Shown: one piece after another, positions 52,395 to 61,748 of the stretch
Numbering within the stretch: the stretch's first letter is position 1
Layout of the letters: each line of letters opens with the position of its first letter
Source: Devosia sp. 1566
Lineage (GTDB): Bacteria > Pseudomonadota > Alphaproteobacteria > Rhizobiales > Devosiaceae
Length of the DNA: 64,000 nucleotides
Reading direction: 5' to 3'
NCBI RefSeq assembly: GCF_004005995.1
Contig: NZ_CP034767.1
Coordinates: 124,001 to 188,000, forward strand
Notes under the pieces: model-generated
Databases searched by the model: none
Told to the model about the DNA's origin: nothing
Seen by the model: the letters and a program-made list of their open reading frames with translations, nothing else
Translations under genes and position numbers: made by a program

Positions 52395-53603
52395 TTGCTT
52401 CGATCAACCCTTACCATGCTGGCATGGTGCGCCCTGGTTTGCGGGCTGACCCTGCCGACGCTAGCGCCGGGGGCCGCCAATATGCTCACCCTGGTGCTGA
52501 TGGGGGTGGGCTTGACCTTGCTGCCCACGGCCGAAGGGCGCGGGGCGCTTGGGCAGCCAGCGACCTGGCTGCCGCTGGTCGCCGGCGGCTTGATGCTGCT
52601 GGCCATTGCGGGTTCCGCACGCGAGCCGATGTCGTTTGGTGCCATCATTTTTCTTGTGCCCCTGTTTCTGGCCGCGCCGCATGCTGCCCTGGTTGAGCAA
52701 TTGGGCGCGCGCCTGACCCTAACGGCGGTCGGGACGCTGGCGTTGCTGGGCGCTATCGCAGGAGCGGTGGTCGCGGGATTCGACGTCTTTGTCATGGGCG
52801 AGCCGCGCGGGGGGGTGCTGGTCAACAACCCCATCCACCTGGCCGACCTGGCGCTGACTTTGGGCTTTGTCGCGGCAGTGGGGGTGTTGAGCCGATGGCG
52901 TTGGCGGGCAGTATTCCTGCTCGGCCCGCTCGCGGCGCTGCTGGCGATCTGGTTTTCCGGCTCGCGCGGGCCGCTGGTGGCCTTTGTGCCCATGAGCATG
53001 GCCGCGCTTGCCGGTGCCGCGGTGCATTATCTGCCGCGCCGGCGCGCCTGGCTGCTGATCGGGTGTGGTGCAGTTGCCGCGCTGCTGGTATTTGCCGTGC
53101 TGATCGGCACCGGCTGGATCGAGCGCACGGGGCCCTTTGGCGAGATCGTGTCGCTGTTCCGTTCGGGCGAGCCTGGCGACGATTCCACCAGCCAGCGCCT
53201 CATCATGTATCGCAGCGCTTTGGCGGCCTTCATGGCCTCGCCGGTCTGGGGGCACGGGCTGGGGCACTTCATGGAGGCCGCAGCCCAGTTTGCCCCTCCA
53301 GGGGCGCGGTTTCCCAAATACGACCATCTGCACAATGACATCGCCGACTTTGCGGTTTCAGGGGGCCTTTTGGGCCTGCTCTCCTATGGCTTGATCCTCC
53401 TCGCGCCGTTTGCCGGCGCCTGGCGCGCCCAAGGGTCGCAGCGCGCACCAGCGCTCTATCTGGCGCTGGTCGCCAGCGTCGGCTATGCGGGCATGGGGCT
53501 GACCAACGCCATGTTCGGCGTGTTGGCCCAAACGCTGGTTTACACCGTGCTGCTGTCGCTGATTGCGGTGCTCGCCAGCCGGCCTAAAGAGAGTTTCCCT
53601 TGA
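52395..53603 (+). CDS. O-antigen ligase-like membrane protein
   Basis: A 402 aa protein with about eleven membrane segments and a Wzy_C/RfaL-like periplasmic loop: SFRSGEPGDDSTSQRLIMYRSALAAFMASPVWGHGLGHF, then HLHNDIADFAVSGGLLG, which is the conserved region with the catalytic His. It likely transfers or polymerises a surface glycan on the periplasmic face. The TTG at 52395 or the ATG at 52416 may be the start. It overlaps the GT8 gene by 4 bases, so the two act together. Confidence 0.87.
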   Translation: MLRSTLTMLAWCALVCGLTLPTLAPGAANMLTLVLMGVGLTLLPTAEGRGALGQPATWLPLVAGGLMLLAIAGSAREPMSFGAIIFLVPLFLAAPHAALVEQLGARLTLTAVGTLALLGAIAGAVVAGFDVFVMGEPRGGVLVNNPIHLADLALTLGFVAAVGVLSRWRWRAVFLLGPLAALLAIWFSGSRGPLVAFVPMSMAALAGAAVHYLPRRRAWLLIGCGAVAALLVFAVLIGTGWIERTGPFGEIVSLFRSGEPGDDSTSQRLIMYRSALAAFMASPVWGHGLGHFMEAAAQFAPPGARFPKYDHLHNDIADFAVSGGLLGLLSYGLILLAPFAGAWRAQGSQRAPALYLALVASVGYAGMGLTNAMFGVLAQTLVYTVLLSLIAVLASRPKESFP

Positions 53604-54475
53604 GCGACCGCCCCATCCATATCGCGCTGACCTTTGACGACAATTTTTGGGCGCCGGCCTATGCCACGATGCGCTCGGTGTGCCTGTTCACCCATCGACG
53701 CAGCGACTTGGTGTTTCACCTGTTCCATCGCACGCTCACGGTGGAGCACGAGGAGGACCTGCTCGCCATTGAGAGCGAGTTCGGGGCGCGGCTCGAATGG
53801 TATGACCTCGACGCTTCCCCCTTGTTCGCCGATGTGGCAGCGCGCATGCCGCTCAACAAGCGACTGTCCAACATTGTTTATGCCCGGCTGATGATCGATC
53901 GCCTGCTGCCGGCTGGGGTGGAGCGGGTGCTGTATCTCGATTGCGACATGCTGGTGCGCGACGCCATCGAAAAGCTGGTGGAAATGGACATGCTGGGCCA
54001 TCCCATCGCGGCGGTGCGCGACACGATGGGCGCCTTCATCACCGGGGGGCGTGACCTCAAGGCCAATCGCGATATTCTTGATCCCGCCGATCCCTATTTC
54101 AATGCCGGGCTGGTGCTGATCGATGTCGTCCAATGGCGCGACGCCGACATCCTGGGCCAGCTCGAAGTGGCGCTGCGCGAGGGCGTGATGGAGCGCATCT
54201 ATTATGACCAGGATTTCTTGAACCTGGTGTTCAAGCGGCGCTGGCTGCAACTGCCCTGGCGCTGGAACACGATCGATGCGCGCCACGCCCATGAAGGGCT
54301 CGACCCCGCCATTCTGCACTATACCGGGGAAGCCAAACCCTGGGGCATCTTTGCCGGCATGTTCCACTGGGTGGCCTTTGGGCGGCTCTACCGGCATGTG
54401 ATGGGCAATGAGCTGTTTTACCGCTTCGCCCGGCACCGCTGGAAGCGCTGGTGGTTGAAGAAACTGGGGCGTTAG
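53600..54475 (+). CDS. Glycosyltransferase family 8 protein
   Basis: A 291 aa GT8 enzyme. The DxD metal site is in VLYLDCDMLVRD around residue 115; other family segments are RLSNIVYARLMIDRLLP, YFNAGLVLIDVVQWR and LHYTGEAKPW. It uses a nucleotide sugar with retention to build a lipopolysaccharide core or similar glycan on the cytoplasmic side. It is coupled to the O-antigen ligase-like gene by ATGA and followed by a REP element. Confidence 0.93.
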   Translation: MSDRPIHIALTFDDNFWAPAYATMRSVCLFTHRRSDLVFHLFHRTLTVEHEEDLLAIESEFGARLEWYDLDASPLFADVAARMPLNKRLSNIVYARLMIDRLLPAGVERVLYLDCDMLVRDAIEKLVEMDMLGHPIAAVRDTMGAFITGGRDLKANRDILDPADPYFNAGLVLIDVVQWRDADILGQLEVALREGVMERIYYDQDFLNLVFKRRWLQLPWRWNTIDARHAHEGLDPAILHYTGEAKPWGIFAGMFHWVAFGRLYRHVMGNELFYRFARHRWKRWWLKKLGR

Positions 54476-54508
54476 GCGCTGCAGCCCTCGATCGGGCGCT
54501 GTGACGGG

Positions 54509-54546
54509 ATCTCAGGATGGATCCCGGCTCGAGGCCGGGATGACAG
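54509..54546. repeat. REP-like palindromic element, second copy
   Basis: The same 38-base element as 48665-48702, differing only at the loop (CGAG for CAGG). It lies between the convergent GT8 and GT32-like genes, where such palindromes often serve as transcription stops or insertion hot spots. Confidence 0.75.
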
Positions 54547-54576
54547 CGAGTTCCGGGGAGCGACAGCGGCCTTCTC

Positions 54577-55374
54577 TTAGTCCAGCGTGATGCCTTCGCG
54601 GTCGCAGAGCTGGCGCATGGCGCTCCCGGGAGGCGGTGCGGGCAGGGCGGCGCGGCCGCGATTGGTCAGCTGCGAACGCCAGAGGTGGATGCTGAGGGTT
54701 TCGGGACGGAGCGCCGGGCCGACGCTGCTGCCGGGCTGCATCAGGGCCGGGATCTGCTCATAGGCGAGAGGATAAAACACCGGCTGGGGCTGCACCCAGT
54801 CGAGCAGATCGCGCTTGGCCATGAAATGGGTAAGCGCAAAAGGTCCCGTGGCGCCGAACTGCATCTGGTGGGGCAGCACTTTTTGCCCGAGCAGGCGCCG
54901 CGCCGCTACTTCGAGTCGCCGGCCCAAGGGTAGGTGGGGCTCGAGTAGCGGCCGATCATGCGGCTCGAATATGCCCAGAAGATCCCCCAGGAGCGGGGCG
55001 TCGGCGGGAATATGCAGCACGGCATTGTTGATCGAGCCGGGGCGCTCCCACCCCATCAGGTAGTCGGGGTTCTCCGGGAAGGGGCGCACGCAATAAACGT
55101 CCAGATCGGCATAGATGCCGCGCCCGGCGCGCAGAAGTTCGAGCCGGAAGCGGTCGGAAAATACCGCCGGTGTGCCGCGGTCCTTGTAGAACACGAGCGC
55201 TTCGCGCGCGAGGATTTCGGCGGCGTCGCGCCGCTCGGCGCCCGGAGGCAGCTCCAGCGGATCAAAGCTGTAAACGGCGACGGAATGGCCGTGCCGCAAA
55301 AACGAGGTGATCGACAATCGCTCGAGCCAGCCAATGGGGCCATGCCAGAACGAGACAATGGGTGGCGCACTCAC
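54577..55374 (-). CDS. Glycosyltransferase, GT32/DXD-type
   Basis: A 265 aa protein with an N-terminal VSFWHGPIGWLERLSITSFLRHGHSVAVYSFD, then FSDRFRLELLRAGRGIYADLDVYCVRPF, which contains the DxD metal motif of the sugar-binding DXD domain (Gly_transf_sug). It acts on nucleotide-sugar donors in surface glycan assembly. It converges on the GT8 gene, adding to a small glycan locus with the O-antigen ligase-like protein. Acceptor and sugar are unknown. Confidence 0.85.
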   Translation of the reverse strand: MSAPPIVSFWHGPIGWLERLSITSFLRHGHSVAVYSFDPLELPPGAERRDAAEILAREALVFYKDRGTPAVFSDRFRLELLRAGRGIYADLDVYCVRPFPENPDYLMGWERPGSINNAVLHIPADAPLLGDLLGIFEPHDRPLLEPHLPLGRRLEVAARRLLGQKVLPHQMQFGATGPFALTHFMAKRDLLDWVQPQPVFYPLAYEQIPALMQPGSSVGPALRPETLSIHLWRSQLTNRGRAALPAPPPGSAMRQLCDREGITLD

Positions 55375-55553
55375 GAGGCTTCAGCGCTCATACCGGCAAG
55401 GCGAATGGTTGGTGGCAAGTCGTGCGGCGCTCATGCGTTGGTCCCCAGAATCGGGCGCAAGCTAGCGCTTTGGGTGACGCCCCGCCAGCATTGTGGGTGG
55501 TGGTCAAACGGGGAAACGAACTGGCGCGCGGACCTGCCGCGCGCCAGCAAAGG

Positions 55554-56042
55554 CTAATTGGTCGTGGGGGCAGCGGACGCGCCGGAATTGGTGGTTGTTG
55601 CAGCGGGCGTTTCCGGAGCCGCCGAATTGGAAGCCGCGCCAGTGGTGAAGCCGCCAGCCTGACACGCTTCAATATCGATGCTGGCAAGGTCAACGCTGGT
55701 CGCCGGGGCAGCGGGGGTGGCTGGATCGGCAACCGAGCCTGCAGCATTGCTGTTGGAGGCGTCGGTCGCTCCGTCATTGCCGCCCAGGGGCGAGGTGCCG
55801 CCGATCGAAGGGGCCGAGGGGTTGGTGCCCGCCGTAGCGTCGGGGGTGGCCGCTGATGTGGCGGCGCTCGCCTGGCCGGTGCCCGCGGGCGCATTGTTGT
55901 TGGACAACTCGTCGCAACGGGCCTGCACCGCACCCAACTGATCGGCGGGAACGTCGACGCCGTTGATCTGCTGGGCCTGCGCCAAAGCGGGGCTGCAGAG
56001 GCCCGCCGTCAACAAAACCAATGCGGTGGTGCGCTTGAACAT
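55554..56042 (-). CDS. Low-complexity exported protein
   Basis: A 162 aa protein with a signal peptide (TALVLLTAGLCSPALAQAQ) followed by a short folded-looking start (INGVDVPADQLGAVQARCDELS) and a long Ala/Thr/Ser/Pro-rich stretch with two cysteines. Probably a periplasmic or outer-envelope protein with a flexible tail. No family recognised. It lies upstream of nothing on its strand except a short gap, and it is separated from sitD by 117 bases. Confidence 0.7.
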   Translation of the reverse strand: MFKRTTALVLLTAGLCSPALAQAQQINGVDVPADQLGAVQARCDELSNNNAPAGTGQASAATSAATPDATAGTNPSAPSIGGTSPLGGNDGATDASNSNAAGSVADPATPAAPATSVDLASIDIEACQAGGFTTGAASNSAAPETPAATTTNSGASAAPTTN

Positions 56043-56159
56043 GAATGTTTCTCCTCTTCCCTTGGGCTGTTTGCCGGTAGGTTAACGGGAGAGGGGGACA
56101 GGCGTTGCGAAAGGGCCCCACGCCATCACAGGTGATCGGCGCGGGGATATGCCCCGGGG

Positions 56160-56996
56160 TCAAACCGGCAGCGGCGCGGGGCGACGCGTGGTCCAGATGA
56201 AGGTTGCTACAAAGACGCCGCTGAGCAGCAGCACGATCGTGGGAGCGGGGGCGGAGTCGATGAAGAAGCTGAGATAAATGCCCAGGAGCGAGCAACTCAC
56301 GGAAATAGCCGTGGCCAGCAGCATCATTGGACCAAAGCGCTTGGACAACAGGAAGGCGATGGCACCGGGGCCCACCAGCATGGCGACCACCAGCACGATG
56401 CCCACTGCCGAAAGGGCGGCGACAATAGTGAGGGAAAGCAGCACCAGCAGCCCGTAATGCAGGGCGCGCACGGGCAAGCCGATAGCGCCGGCCTGCTGGG
56501 GATCGAAGGTGAACAGGAGAAAGTCGCGCCATTTGGCGGCGAGCACGCCACAAACAAGGACCGCGATGATCCCCGACAGCGCCAGATCGCCGCCATCTAC
56601 ACCCAGGATATCGCCGAAGAGGATGTGGTCGAGATGCACATCGGTTTGGATGGCGGTGTAGAGCACGATGCCGAGGCCAAAGAGACCGGCAAAGACCACG
56701 CCCATCACAGTGTCTTCCTTGATGCGGCTATGCTCAGTCAGAAAGCCGACCGAAAGGGCGCAGCCCATGCCCGCGATAAAGGCACCGACCCCAAAGGGCA
56801 GGCCAATGATATAGGCGAGCACGACGCCGGGGAGCACGGCGTGGGAAATCGCGTCGCCCATCAGCGACCAGCCCTTGAGCACCAGAAAACAGGACAGGAG
56901 CGCCGTGGGCACGGCAACCAGCACCGCAATCAGCATGGCGTTGGTCATGAACGGAAAGCTGAAGGGCCACAGGGCGTAAAGCCAGAAATCGCTCAT
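56160..56996 (-). CDS. sitD: Mn/Fe ABC transporter permease SitD
   Basis: A 278 aa ABC-3 family permease with about eight membrane segments. ATG 56996 overlaps the end of sitC by 4 bases, while the long frame to 57092 is rejected. Conserved ABC-3 features are GWSLMGDAISHAVLPGVVLAYIIGLPF and HSRIKEDTVMGVVFAGLFGLG. With SitC it forms the channel of the SitABCD importer. It is the last gene of the operon. Confidence 0.93.
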   Translation of the reverse strand: MSDFWLYALWPFSFPFMTNAMLIAVLVAVPTALLSCFLVLKGWSLMGDAISHAVLPGVVLAYIIGLPFGVGAFIAGMGCALSVGFLTEHSRIKEDTVMGVVFAGLFGLGIVLYTAIQTDVHLDHILFGDILGVDGGDLALSGIIAVLVCGVLAAKWRDFLLFTFDPQQAGAIGLPVRALHYGLLVLLSLTIVAALSAVGIVLVVAMLVGPGAIAFLLSKRFGPMMLLATAISVSCSLLGIYLSFFIDSAPAPTIVLLLSGVFVATFIWTTRRPAPLPV

Positions 56997-57847
56997 TGCG
57001 CGATCTCCCGCGCCGCGCGACGGCGATTGGCGAGAATGCCGTGCTTGGGGGCGAACACAAAGGCCAGCAGGAACACGATGGTCTGCAGGCACACGATCAC
57101 GCCGCCGGTGGCGCCATCGAGGAAGAACGAGAGATAGGCGCCGGCAAGGCTCGACAGCGTTCCTACAAGGACGGCGATGGTGATGACGCGCCCGAACCGG
57201 TCGGCCAGGAGATAGGCGGTGGCGCCGGGGGTGACGACCATGGCGATGACGAGGAAGGCGCCCACGGTTTGCATGGCCGCGACCGTGGAGGCACTGAGCA
57301 CGGTAAAAAAGATGACCTTGAGCAGCGGCGGGTTGAGCCCGATGGAGCGGGCATGGGATTCATCGAAGAACGTGACCATCAGATCCTTCCAGAGGAGGAG
57401 CATGACGCCCAGCGTCACCAAGGAAATGATCACCAACTGCAGGGTTTCGTTGGGCGTGACGGCCAGGATATTGCCCATGACGATGGTCTGGATATTGACC
57501 GAGGTGGGCGAGAGCGAAATCATGAAGAGCCCCAGCCCGAAAAAGCCGGTGAAGATCAGCCCGATCACCGCATCTTCCTTGAGCTTGGTGCGCTGGGTGA
57601 GAAACAGCATGGCGCCGGCCGCCAGACCGCCCGACAGGAACGCCCCGAGTGAAAAGGGCAGGCCCAGCATATAGGCGCCCGCGACACCGGGCACGATGGA
57701 GTGCGAAAGCGCGTCGCCGATGAGACTCCAGCCCTTGAGCATCAGATAGGCCGACAGAAAAGCGCAAACGCCGCCGACCAGCGCCGACACCCACATAGCA
57801 TTGATCATGTAGTTGTAGGTAAAGGGCTGCAGCAGCGCTTCGATCAT
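56993..57847 (-). CDS. sitC: Mn/Fe ABC transporter permease SitC
   Basis: A 284 aa ABC-3 permease, paralogous to SitD, with [27 protein letters not shown] and [21 protein letters not shown]. It heterodimerises with SitD in the inner membrane. Both neighbours overlap by 4 bases, showing translational coupling along the operon. Two separate permeases distinguish the Sit system from ZnuABC, which has one. Confidence 0.93.
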   Translation of the reverse strand: MIEALLQPFTYNYMINAMWVSALVGGVCAFLSAYLMLKGWSLIGDALSHSIVPGVAGAYMLGLPFSLGAFLSGGLAAGAMLFLTQRTKLKEDAVIGLIFTGFFGLGLFMISLSPTSVNIQTIVMGNILAVTPNETLQLVIISLVTLGVMLLLWKDLMVTFFDESHARSIGLNPPLLKVIFFTVLSASTVAAMQTVGAFLVIAMVVTPGATAYLLADRFGRVITIAVLVGTLSSLAGAYLSFFLDGATGGVIVCLQTIVFLLAFVFAPKHGILANRRRAAREIAQ

Positions 57848-58719
57848 GGCTCGGCACCCGATTGCTGCGTGGTCATCTTGCCCTTTTCGCCATACATGAC
57901 GAGTGGCCGCTCATCGTCGGTGAGCACCGAGACCTGGCGCGGATCGTCATCGGCATGCAGGCCCTGCCCGGCGAGCACGAAATGGCGCAGGGCGCCGCCA
58001 AAGGTGAGTTCGAGATTTTCGCGGGTGAAGATCTCGGGAGTGGGGCCATGGGCGAGGACGGTGCCCTTGACCAGCACAGTGCGGTCGCAGAATTCAGGCA
58101 CCGAGCCCAGATTGTGGGTTGAAACCAGCATCACCTTGCCTTCGTCCCGGAGCGCGCTGAGCAGGGCGATGATGGCGTCCTCGGTCTTGACGTCCACGCC
58201 GGTGAACGGCTCGTCGAGCAGGATCACCGCCGACTCTTGCGCGAGGGCCCGGGCGAGGAAGACGCGCTTGCGCTGGCCGCCCGATAGCTCGCCGATTTGG
58301 CGCTTGCGGAAGGGAAGCATGTCGACGCGCTCAAGGGCGGAGGTGACCATCTGGTGGTCAACGGCGCGGGGGATGCGGAGCATGTTCATATGCCCGAAGC
58401 GCCCCATCATCACCACGTCTTCCACCAGCACCGGGAAGTTCCAGTCCACATCCTCGCTTTGAGGCACATAGGCGACGAGGTTGCGCTTGAGCGCTGCCTT
58501 GCCAGACAGGCCCAGAATGCTGACCGAACCGGTGCTGAGCGGCACAAAGCCCATAATGGCCTTGAACAGGGTGGATTTGCCCGAGCCGTTGACACCCACA
58601 AGCGCGGTGATGGTGCCGCGTGGAATGGCAAAGCTGGCATGGCGCAGGGCGGTATGGCCGTTGCGATAAGCAACGGTCACATCGGCGACCTCGAGGCCGG
58701 GTTCGACAAGGGCATTCAA
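57844..58719 (-). CDS. sitB: Mn/Fe ABC transporter ATP-binding protein SitB
   Basis: A 291 aa ATPase with Walker [11 protein letters not shown]-loop [13 protein letters not shown] (typical of the SitB/MntB type), signature LSGGQRKR, Walker [13 protein letters not shown] and an H-switch STHNLG. The C-terminal ~50 residues are an extension. It energises the SitC/SitD channel. It overlaps sitA and sitC by 4 bases each. Confidence 0.95.
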   Translation of the reverse strand: MNALVEPGLEVADVTVAYRNGHTALRHASFAIPRGTITALVGVNGSGKSTLFKAIMGFVPLSTGSVSILGLSGKAALKRNLVAYVPQSEDVDWNFPVLVEDVVMMGRFGHMNMLRIPRAVDHQMVTSALERVDMLPFRKRQIGELSGGQRKRVFLARALAQESAVILLDEPFTGVDVKTEDAIIALLSALRDEGKVMLVSTHNLGSVPEFCDRTVLVKGTVLAHGPTPEIFTRENLELTFGGALRHFVLAGQGLHADDDPRQVSVLTDDERPLVMYGEKGKMTTQQSGAEP

Positions 58720-59621
58720 GGGCGCAACCCCGCAACGATGGTGGATGTGGTTACGGCAAGAAGATCAAGAAAGGTCGGCACGGGGCCATCGGGGTCCGAC
58801 AGCGAGTCCACATAAAGCACGCCGCCATAATGGGCGCCAGTTTCGCGCGCCACCTGCTCGGCCGGCCGGGGCGAGACGGTGGATTCAGAGAACACTGCGG
58901 GGATGTTGTTGGCGCGCACGGTGTCGATCACGCGGCGCACCTGCTGGGGCGTGCCCTGCTGATCGGCATTGATGGGCCAGAGATAGAGCTCCTTGAGGCC
59001 CAGGTCGCGGGCGAGATAGGAGAAGGCGCCTTCCGAGGACACGAGCCAGCGCCGCTCTTCGGGGATAGCCTCGATCTGGGCACGCAGTGGATCGATCGAG
59101 GCACGGATCTTGGCCGAATAAGCCTCGGCATTGGCCTTGTAGGTTTCAGCATTGGCCGGATCGTGCTCCACAAAGGCGTCCCGGATATTGGCAACATAGG
59201 TCAGCGCGTCAGTGGGCGACATCCAAGCATGGGGATTGGGCTTGCCCTGGTAGGGGCCCTGGCCAATGCCGATGGGCTCGATGCCTTCGCTGACCACGAC
59301 GCTAGGGACATCGGGCAAATTGCCCAGGAACTGCTCGAACCATTGCTCGAGATTAAGCCCGTTCCACAAGATGAGATCGGCGTCCTGCGCGCCCACGAGG
59401 TCGCCCGGGGTCGGCTGGTAGTTGTGGATCTCGGCCCCGGGCTTGGTGATGGAAACCACTTCGGCAGCGTCGCCCGCAACATTGCGGGCCATATCGGCAA
59501 TGATGGTGAAGGAGGTGACGGCCTTGAACCGATCCTGTGCCTGGGCGGGCAGGGTGGAACAAAGCGTGGCAACGGCAAGCAGCGCGGAAAGAAGATAGCG
59601 AGGCATAGGCATCCCAGGCAT
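58716..59621 (-). CDS. sitA: Mn/Fe ABC transporter substrate-binding protein SitA
   Basis: A 301 aa cluster-9 binding protein with signal peptide [19 protein letters not shown]. Metal-site landmarks are [13 protein letters not shown] (His), [12 protein letters not shown] (His), [15 protein letters not shown] (Glu) and [12 protein letters not shown] (Asp). The Glu and Asp in the last two positions fit manganese or iron rather than zinc. The start is uncertain among three ATGs (59621, 59612, 59606); AAGGG lies before the first. A Mur/Fur-like palindrome lies 31 bases upstream. Confidence 0.93.
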   Translation of the reverse strand: MPGMPMPRYLLSALLAVATLCSTLPAQAQDRFKAVTSFTIIADMARNVAGDAAEVVSITKPGAEIHNYQPTPGDLVGAQDADLILWNGLNLEQWFEQFLGNLPDVPSVVVSEGIEPIGIGQGPYQGKPNPHAWMSPTDALTYVANIRDAFVEHDPANAETYKANAEAYSAKIRASIDPLRAQIEAIPEERRWLVSSEGAFSYLARDLGLKELYLWPINADQQGTPQQVRRVIDTVRANNIPAVFSESTVSPRPAEQVARETGAHYGGVLYVDSLSDPDGPVPTFLDLLAVTTSTIVAGLRP

Positions 59622-59651
59622 GTTTCAGTTGACCCTTCGGAAGGTAGTGCA

Positions 59652-59670
59652 ATTGCAAATCATTTGCAAT
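59652..59670. promoter_or_regulatory. Mur/Fur-type operator upstream of sitA
   Basis: ATTGCAAAT-C-ATTTGCAAT is a perfect 9-base inverted repeat, matching the TGCAAA-N3-TTTGCA type of Mur-responsive site known from rhizobial sitABCD promoters. It lies upstream of sitA and between the divergent small gene at 59738. Manganese-dependent repression is inferred. Confidence 0.75.
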
Positions 59671-59737
59671 AGGCGTGAGGAGCGGAGCCAAATGCCCGGC
59701 CGTCCGTTGGGGTGCAGCGCGAGTGGAGGAGCCTGCC

Positions 59738-59884
59738 TTGGATCGTAAATGGATTGCCGGACTGATCGTTGCTGCCATTGTGGTCGTGGCCCTGCTGGTA
59801 TTCAGCCAAGGGTCAAACCAGCCCGACCCGGTCGCCGCCGATCCGGGTCTCACCAGCCCCAGCGATCCCGCGCCGCGGCCCTGA
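59738..59884 (+). CDS. Small single-span membrane protein
   Basis: A 48 aa product beginning TTG 59738 behind GGAGGA, with one hydrophobic segment (WIAGLIVAAIVVVALLVF) and a Pro/Ala/Asp-rich tail. The longer open frame from 59675 lacks a good start. It is divergent from sitA and could share the palindrome. The family is unknown and support is moderate. Confidence 0.5.
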   Translation: MDRKWIAGLIVAAIVVVALLVFSQGSNQPDPVAADPGLTSPSDPAPRP

Positions 59885-59894
59885 CCGGCGGGGT

Positions 59895-60302
59895 TTAGGG
59901 GGTGGGAGGCGCAGTTTTACCCTGGCGCGGCTTGGGCGCTTGCCGGGCGCGATTATAGGCGACGGCCCTGGCGACCAGCTGGGTGAGGGCGGATTCGTCG
60001 AGCGGGCTGTCCTGGAAGAGGTCAATAGCGCGCCAGAGATTGCCCTCGAGCCCGGCATTGAACAATCCATCGGGATCATCGAGCTTGGCGCCATGCGAGA
60101 AGGTGAGCTTGACCTTGTCCTTGTGGGCATTGCCCACCACCAGCTGCCCATTGGCGGACCAGACGGGGCTGCCCCGGTATTTCCATTCCTCGATGATCGC
60201 GGGATCGGCGGCGAGAATGGCGCGCCGCGCGCGGGCGAGCAGGTCACCGCGCCAGTCGCCGAGTTCGGCAATCAAGTGGTCGAGTTGTTCGGACGGGCTC
60301 AT
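59895..60302 (-). CDS. DUF1801 domain protein
   Basis: A 135 aa protein: ILAADPAIIEEWKYRGSPVWSANGQLVVGNAHKDKVKLTFSHGAKLDDPDGLFN is the DUF1801 (YdhG-like) core. The basic Pro-rich tail is a common variant. Members are small cytoplasmic proteins of unknown activity. It lies 3' to 3' with the small gene at 59738 and is separated from the next gene upstream by 56 bases. Confidence 0.85.
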   Translation of the reverse strand: MSPSEQLDHLIAELGDWRGDLLARARRAILAADPAIIEEWKYRGSPVWSANGQLVVGNAHKDKVKLTFSHGAKLDDPDGLFNAGLEGNLWRAIDLFQDSPLDESALTQLVARAVAYNRARQAPKPRQGKTAPPTP

Positions 60303-60358
60303 TGCGCAGCCTCCCCACCAAGCTTTGGGGCTAGCATGGCACGGCGCGCCACCCGGCT

Positions 60359-60571
60359 CTAGTGGCTGGGATCGTCGAAATCCCGGGACTCGTTGTCAGG
60401 CTCGATATAGCCCTCGCGCTGCAGCCAGTCGCGCAGGATGCGGTTGATCGCATCATTGCGGCTGAGCTGGCCGGCCGAGGTCTGGCTATGATCGGCCACG
60501 AAACGGTCAATGCCCGGCAGCAGGTCGGCATCAAGATCGGGGATGGGGCTGTGGTCGGGATGGGGCTGCAT
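60359..60571 (-). CDS. Small protein, possible ribbon-helix-helix type
   Basis: A 70 aa protein from ATG 60571. Residues 25-60 (FVADHSQTSAGQLSRNDAINRILRDWLQREGYIE) have the strand-helix-helix look of small DNA-binding proteins with an arginine-rich first helix, but no exact match is claimed. An in-frame TTG at 60592 would lengthen it by 7 residues. It sits in a run of small genes between DUF1801 and an ABC exporter. Confidence 0.5.
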   Translation of the reverse strand: MQPHPDHSPIPDLDADLLPGIDRFVADHSQTSAGQLSRNDAINRILRDWLQREGYIEPDNESRDFDDPSH

Positions 60572-60588
60572 GGGCACACTCGTGGGGA

Positions 60589-60777
60589 TCAAAGGGGGCG
60601 CTTGTGACGTTCGGCGGCGGCGTCGGGATCTTCGCGATCCCCGGTGCGCGCCAGAATTTCGCGCGCCTCATCGATAGACAGGCCATGCCGGCTGGCAAAG
60701 GCCGCCACTTCATGGGGCAGGTCGACAGACAGGCGGCCTCGCTCGGCACCGCCCAGCAAATCCTTGGGATCCAGCAT
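60589..60777 (-). CDS. Small conserved-looking protein
   Basis: A 62 aa protein. ATG 60777 is preceded by GGAGGCGACCATC, an acceptable Shine-Dalgarno. LPHEVAAFASRHGLSIDEAREILARTGDREDPDAAAERHK resembles DUF3606-type proteins, which carry a short helix pair and an R-x-x-L/D-x-A-A end. A GTG at 60804 is a possible longer start. No function can be proposed. Confidence 0.5.
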   Translation of the reverse strand: MLDPKDLLGGAERGRLSVDLPHEVAAFASRHGLSIDEAREILARTGDREDPDAAAERHKRPL

Positions 60778-60854
60778 GATGGTCGCCTCCGCTTGGGGTT
60801 GCACAAGGTAACCCCGGTCGCGGGCGCCGGTTCCGCCATGCTGTGCGCCGAGCG

Positions 60855-61748
60855 CTACTCGCCAATGCCGCGGCGGCGATACTGGCTGGCAAAAAACACC
60901 AAGACGAGGGCGAGCACGACGCCGATCCCGATCTGGGTCCAGCTGATGCGTGCGACGAGGTCAGTGGCGAAGTCGACAAAGCTGAAGGTCGCGGCGGTGG
61001 TGGTCCAGGCCTCGATATAGCCTTGCGTCAACGGGAAGTCGGCGCGGTATTGCAGATATTCCCAGGTGCGGGTGCTGAGCGGCTGCCAGCCACCGCCAAA
61101 CACCACCCATTCGAGGGTGGAGAGAATGGAGGGGAACAGCAGCGACAGGGGAATGGCCCAGCGCCCGACCACGGCAGCCAGGGCGCCGACAAAGGCCATG
61201 AAGGGCAGGTACCACAAGAGGCCCACCACCAGAACGACGAGAAGGCTGGCGGCGATCTGGCCATAAACCCCGGCCACATTGCCAAGCAGCGCATAGCCAC
61301 CCCCGCCATTCATGGCAGAGGTGGATACGGCAACGCCAAACAGCAGCAGGCCGCTGAGGAGGGCAATGAGGTAGATGATGGCGGGGAAGATGGTGATCGC
61401 GGCGGTCAGCTTGGACAGCAGCACCGTGAAATCGCTCACCGGCATCGACTTCCAGAACAGCATGGCATTGTTGCGTTTGTCGGCGGCAAAGCTGTCGGCG
61501 CAGTAAAAGAACAGCGTCGCCAAGAGGTAGAGCAACCAGGCAAAGGCGAAGCCCAGAAAGCCCCACTCATAGATGCGCATGGGCGCGGCGGTGAACAGGG
61601 CGCCCGAAAAGCGCATATCGATGCGCCCAACGGTGAAGGCGAGAATGGTCGAGCCGAGCAGGACCGCCACCAAGAGAAGCGGGCCATAAAGGAAAGCGCC
61701 GCGATGTTCGAGGAACTCGCGCCAGATCAGGGCAGCAAAGGCCTTCAT
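60855..61748 (-). CDS. ABC-2 type transporter permease
   Basis: A 297 aa membrane protein with six or seven hydrophobic segments and the start AALIWREFLEHRGAFLYGPLLLVAVLLGSTI, common to ABC-2 permeases that pair with a YtrB/BcrA-like ATPase. It overlaps the ATPase gene by 4 bases. It probably exports a peptide, drug or lipid-linked compound. The gene upstream does not encode the GntR regulator that often heads such operons. Confidence 0.85.
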   Translation of the reverse strand: MKAFAALIWREFLEHRGAFLYGPLLLVAVLLGSTILAFTVGRIDMRFSGALFTAAPMRIYEWGFLGFAFAWLLYLLATLFFYCADSFAADKRNNAMLFWKSMPVSDFTVLLSKLTAAITIFPAIIYLIALLSGLLLFGVAVSTSAMNGGGGYALLGNVAGVYGQIAASLLVVLVVGLLWYLPFMAFVGALAAVVGRWAIPLSLLFPSILSTLEWVVFGGGWQPLSTRTWEYLQYRADFPLTQGYIEAWTTTAATFSFVDFATDLVARISWTQIGIGVVLALVLVFFASQYRRRGIGE

